A stretch of DNA of 9,551 bases. It comes from Vibrio parahaemolyticus (lineage in GTDB: Bacteria; Pseudomonadota; Gammaproteobacteria; Enterobacterales; Vibrionaceae). The DNA lies in NCBI RefSeq assembly GCF_900460535.1, contig NZ_UHIL01000005.1:1-9551 (forward strand), given 5' to 3'. The position numbers and the translations under genes were made by a program. Within the stretch, counting starts at the first letter, position 1. Each line of letters starts with the position of its first letter. This document shows positions 7,035 to 9,551 of this stretch, piece by piece. The notes below the pieces were generated by a model. That model worked only from the letters and a program-made list of their open reading frames with translations. It had not been told where the DNA came from and did no database searches.

Positions 7035-7937
7035 TTAAAATCGATGATTTTGACTTTGGAAGCTGTTGTATAGGTGATCAATGAAGATCTTAATCTTCTC
7101 GGGTTGCTGCCTTGTGTATGGGTAGACAGCGTAGATACCCAAGCATTTCGCCGTTTCTTCTTTGAACAACTGGATCAAGCTGCCCTGCTTTAAATCTTCA
7201 TACACCAGTACGCGAGGCACATAGATAACACCTTGCCCTAACAGCGCGACATTTCGCAATGCGGAAGAGTTGTTGGTGCATAAGTTGCCATCAACGGTAA
7301 CTTGGTACATCTTATCGTCGGCTTTAAACGCCCACTCACGCGCGCCAGTCTCCTGATAGGAATATACTAAACAGTTATGCTTAGTCAGTTCGCTCGGCTG
7401 CTTTGGAATCCCATGCTTGGCAAGATATTTGGGAGACGCACACACCACCCAGTTTGCATCCACCAGCTTTCTGGCAATAAGGCTAGAATCTGGCAACATG
7501 CCAGTACGAATGGCCAGATCGAAACGCTCATTGACGATATCGACAAATCGATTATCAAGTTCCATATCGATATTGATGTCAGGATACTTGTCATTGAACT
7601 CCGAAATCACACCCGGAAGAATCAACTCACCAGAAATGGTAGGTACCGTGATCTTAATGTTGCCAGACAGGTTCTTCCCCAATCCAACGATCGATTCTTC
7701 GGCTGTAGCAACAGCTTGATAAACCGCTTTAGCGTGCACAAAGAAGGATTGCCCCGCCTCTGTCAACGTCAGCGTTCTCGTCGTGCGATAAAGAAGCTGA
7801 ACACCTAATTCTTGCTCCAACTTCGCAATACGTTTACTAACCACCGATTTAGTGAGCTCCATGTGCCTTGCCGCACTGCTGAAGGAGCCTTGTTCGACCA
7901 AATGGTAAAAAATGATGTAATCGTCGGTGTTTCTCAT
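7035..7937 (-). CDS. LysR family transcriptional regulator
   Basis: This cytoplasmic DNA-binding regulator has 300 residues, the usual length, and is intact. The N-terminal winged helix-turn-helix lies at about 5-62, with the recognition region FSSAARHMELTKSVVSKR at 19-36 and the following wing LLYRTTRTLTLTEAG. The rest (about 90-295) is the periplasmic-binding-protein-like effector domain: GNIKITVP opens it, then FDLAIRTG and GQGVIYVPR. It belongs to the large CrgA/DsdC-like branch with the RTTR-LTLTEAG motif; the target and effector cannot be read from the sequence. Its start lacks a strong ribosome binding site: AAAGGA lies about 20 bases upstream, too far, with only GAAG closer. Unlike many LysR genes it is not divergent from a neighbour. 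Dld lies downstream on the same strand, so regulation of dld is possible but not shown. Confidence 0.92.
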   Translation of the reverse strand: MRNTDDYIIFYHLVEQGSFSSAARHMELTKSVVSKRIAKLEQELGVQLLYRTTRTLTLTEAGQSFFVHAKAVYQAVATAEESIVGLGKNLSGNIKITVPTISGELILPGVISEFNDKYPDINIDMELDNRFVDIVNERFDLAIRTGMLPDSSLIARKLVDANWVVCASPKYLAKHGIPKQPSELTKHNCLVYSYQETGAREWAFKADDKMYQVTVDGNLCTNNSSALRNVALLGQGVIYVPRVLVYEDLKQGSLIQLFKEETAKCLGIYAVYPYTRQQPEKIKIFIDHLYNSFQSQNHRF

Positions 7938-7962
7938 GCGTCTTCGTCAAATCCTTTAGAGG

Positions 7963-7983
7963 CCGATATTGTAAACCGATATC
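7963..7983. promoter_or_regulatory. Repeated CCGATAT upstream of lysR, candidate autoregulatory site
   Basis: CCGATAT occurs at 7963-7969 and 7976-7982, with a 13-base period. The same bases also give GATAT-N9-ATATC (7965-7983), an interrupted palindrome like LysR-type sites. It lies 26-46 bases before the lysR start, where negative autoregulation would act. Evidence is position and symmetry only. Confidence 0.3.
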
Positions 7984-8082
7984 AGCCGAGGCGCTAAATG
8001 TAGGGTCACAGTTACCAATGGTGAGACCTACAAATCACGAGAGAGAAATAAGAATAGGATCTGTTTTCGGATATTCAGATAC

Positions 8083-8107
8083 AAAAAAACCAGCTTCCGC
8101 TGGTTTT
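8083..8107 (-). terminator. Intrinsic terminator of the tRNA operon
   Basis: On the minus strand AAAACCAGC, a GGAA tetraloop and GCTGGTTTT form a perfect 9-bp stem (8107-8086), and the T-run extends to seven T at 8089-8083. It lies about 50 bases after the tRNA-Gly 3' end. Confidence 0.88.
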
Positions 8108-8158
8108 AAGTTAATGCTTTAAGCATCGAGATACAGCAATTGCCATATCTGAACAATT

Positions 8159-8234
8159 TGGAGCGACACACGAGGTTCGAACTCGTGACCTCAACCTTGG
8201 CAAGGTTGCGCTCTACCAACTGAGCTAGTGTCGC
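8159..8234 (-). tRNA. tRNA-Gly (anticodon GCC)
   Basis: The gene is 76 bases with CCA encoded (8161-8159). The acceptor stem GCGACAC pairs with GTGTCGC. The D-loop region is TAGCTCAGTTGGTAGAGC, the anticodon loop TTGCCAA has GCC at 8201-8199, and the T-arm carries GTTCGAAC. It reads glycine codons GGC and GGU. It is second in a two-gene unit, three bases downstream of tRNA-Cys. Confidence 0.97.
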
Positions 8235-8237
8235 AAA

Positions 8238-8311
8238 TGGAGGCGCGTCCCGGAGTCGAACCGAGGTCCACGGATTTGCAATCCGCTGCATAGCCACTCT
8301 GCCAACGCGCC
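8238..8311 (-). tRNA. tRNA-Cys (anticodon GCA)
   Basis: The gene is 74 bases with CCA encoded (8240-8238). The acceptor stem GGCGCGT pairs with ACGCGCC; the discriminator is U (TCCA), as in tRNA-Cys. The anticodon loop TTGCAAA has GCA at 8279-8277, and the T-arm carries GTTCGACTC. It is the first gene of the unit, and the only cysteine tRNA in this window. Many gammaproteobacteria have a Gly-Cys-Leu order; here Cys precedes Gly. Confidence 0.97.
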
Positions 8312-8356
8312 TTTCTTTAACGCTTTAAGAGGTCTCCCCCCGTTGCGTTGGTTGCT

Positions 8357-8384
8357 ACTTTACGGATTCAGAAAAGATAGTCAA
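8357..8384 (-). promoter_or_regulatory. Candidate promoter of the tRNA-Cys/tRNA-Gly unit
   Basis: On the minus strand TTGACT (8384-8379), a 16-base spacer and TAAAGT (8362-8357) resemble a sigma-70 promoter. The DNA upstream of the -35 is very A-rich, as in UP elements of stable RNA promoters. Transcription would start near 8350, leaving a roughly 38-base leader with a run of six G before tRNA-Cys. Confidence 0.5.
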
Positions 8385-8505
8385 ACAAAAATCTTTCATT
8401 TTCTGTTTGTTTGCTTTTTTTTAAATCAATCAGATGAAAATTCGATCCAATTGCGTATTTATTGATTCTGCCCCAAACACTTTCATCCGGTAAACGAACT
8501 AAAAA

Positions 8506-8529
8506 TAAAGCGGCGAATTCGCCGCTTTA
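8506..8529 (-). terminator. Intrinsic terminator after viaA
   Basis: The 24-base stretch 8506-8529 is a perfect palindrome (arm TAAAGCGGCGAA), and on the minus strand it runs into TTTTT (8505-8501). It starts 5 bases after the viaA stop. The plus-strand side lacks a T-run, so it acts for the minus strand. Confidence 0.85.
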
Positions 8530-8534
8530 GGTCA

Positions 8535-9551
8535 TCAACCGTTACTTACACGCTTGAGTAAACGTCCCACAACGTTTGGATGGTAAGACCAAGTATGATC
8601 AAACATCGACATTAACGCAGGGTTTCCGTACTTAGATAAACTGATCGCATGGAAGCGGTTTTTCTTCGCTTTAAGCGCATCCACTTTTGCCAACAACTCA
8701 TCTTGCTGTTTTGGCGCAATAAAATCAGAAATTACCACCATGTCGGCGTTTTTGTATTTATCTCCACTCATCAAATCGATGGATTTGATAAGCGTTGGCT
8801 CCAAATCTGTACCACCATGGAAACTGTACGTTAAGAAATCCGCCGCCTCACGTAAACCATCTTGTTTGGTGAGCTCGTAAGTAATGTGTTCAGTAGAGAA
8901 AATGATCACGTAACAATCGCGCTGTTCGGCCAGTGCAATCTGCATTAACGCATACGCCATCGCTTTTGCGCACTGCTCAGGGAAACCACTCATCGAGCCA
9001 GAGGCATCCACACAGACGATGAACGGCCCTTTTTCGATATCCACAGCTTTGTTGTCTGGACGATGCGCTTTGACTTTACGTAAAGTGCGAGATTTACCTT
9101 GCGTGCGATAGTTCATCAAACGCTTGTCGACCAGATGCTTGTAGAACACAACTTCTAGCTCTGGGTAAGCCAAAAACATGGTTTCGTTTGGCAGCAGCTT
9201 GTTGAGATCGTCACTTTCATGGATACCGACGATATCATCAGTCGCTTCGTCGCTTTTTTCTTCAACCATTTGCAGCTCTTCCGCTGGTGCACGGTTTAAG
9301 TCAGGATCATTCACTTGCCCAGCCATACGGCCAAGCTGTTCTGCGATTTCTTGCAAGCCTTTGTGCTTTTTCAAAAACTCCGCATGACGCTTCATCACCG
9401 TTAAATCGGTTTTGCTGAGTTTTGCCGAAGCCATATCCCACAATCGCCCTACGCTTTCAGCGTCGCCAGATTCCGTCACTTTATCCATATTGCGCATGGT
9501 TTCCATACGTTGATACAGATCGTTAAGAACTTTCTCTTTGTTGGCTTCTAA
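8535..9551 (-). CDS. viaA: ViaA-like von Willebrand factor A domain protein (C-terminal part, runs off the edge)
   Basis: ViaA is the VWA partner of the MoxR-type AAA ATPase RavA. In E. coli the pair is linked to assembly or maturation of respiratory complexes and to aminoglycoside sensitivity. About 338 C-terminal residues are visible; the E. coli protein has about 483. The frame stays open to the right edge, so the ATG at 9506 is internal, not the start. The visible part begins with a charged helical region, and then the VWA domain follows. Its metal site is complete: DASGS (codons near 9008-8994), the threonine of GGTD, and the aspartate of VISDF. Other close matches to ViaA are EQCAKA, LMQIALAEQR, IIFSTE and FDHTW near the end. 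The stop is TGA at 8535, followed at once by a terminator. ravA would be expected just beyond the right edge. Confidence 0.9.
   Translation of the reverse strand, partial: LEANKEKVLNDLYQRMETMRNMDKVTESGDAESVGRLWDMASAKLSKTDLTVMKRHAEFLKKHKGLQEIAEQLGRMAGQVNDPDLNRAPAEELQMVEEKSDEATDDIVGIHESDDLNKLLPNETMFLAYPELEVVFYKHLVDKRLMNYRTQGKSRTLRKVKAHRPDNKAVDIEKGPFIVCVDASGSMSGFPEQCAKAMAYALMQIALAEQRDCYVIIFSTEHITYELTKQDGLREAADFLTYSFHGGTDLEPTLIKSIDLMSGDKYKNADMVVISDFIAPKQQDELLAKVDALKAKKNRFHAISLSKYGNPALMSMFDHTWSYHPNVVGRLLKRVSNG

Noticed and set aside
7377..7808. Plus-strand ORF of 143 codons
   Set aside because: It is antisense to the intact lysR gene and has no family motifs.
8106..8297. Minus-strand ORF across the tRNA genes
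   Set aside because: It reads through two tRNA genes and their terminator stem; the tRNA structures explain the sequence.
1..9551. CRISPR array, insertion sequence, prophage or integron element
   Set aside because: No regularly spaced repeats, transposase or integrase motifs, terminal inverted repeats or target duplications were seen; the tRNA genes are complete and no integrase lies beside them.

Overview
The window looks like a chromosomal segment of a marine Vibrio, probably of the Harveyi clade (V. parahaemolyticus / V. alginolyticus / V. harveyi type). This rests on recognising Vibrio-like proteins: a BsrV-type periplasmic racemase, an NADH-independent Dld and a ViaA homologue. The Vibrio-like tRNA-Cys/tRNA-Gly pair and moderate GC content agree. 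Species is not resolved.

Left half, plus strand (about 1-4774): a possible gene tail (2-121), a 410-base regulatory gap, a methyl-accepting chemotaxis protein (533-2168), a terminator, a signal-peptide-bearing broad-spectrum amino acid racemase (2278-3502), a terminator, and the overlapping azlC-azlD pair for branched-chain amino acid export (3787-4774). The first three large genes are each split by several single-base indels: 4 in the MCP, 5 in the racemase and 6 in azlC. Each can be re-read into one full-length protein of normal size: 543, 409 and 228 residues. The family motifs lie intact on both sides of every break. This pattern points to base-calling or assembly error in one stretch more than to gene decay.

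Right half, minus strand (4943-9551): a bidirectional terminator separates azlD from the convergent gene dld (quinone-linked D-lactate dehydrogenase, intact). A LysR regulator (7035-7937, intact) lies upstream of dld on the same strand. Next come a tRNA-Cys/tRNA-Gly unit with a candidate promoter and a clear terminator, and then the C-terminal two thirds of viaA, running off the right edge. ViaA is the partner of the MoxR-type ATPase RavA, whose gene would be expected just beyond the edge.

The most coherent biological theme is the left half: a receptor, a periplasmic racemase that makes D-amino acids, and an amino acid exporter, side by side. An MCP next to bsrV is also known in V. cholerae, where the receptor was linked to D-amino acid sensing. 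I see no CRISPR array, insertion sequence, prophage or clearly novel system. The remaining items of interest are small inverted repeats in promoter regions, a repeat pair flanking the tRNAs, and the dense indel cluster.
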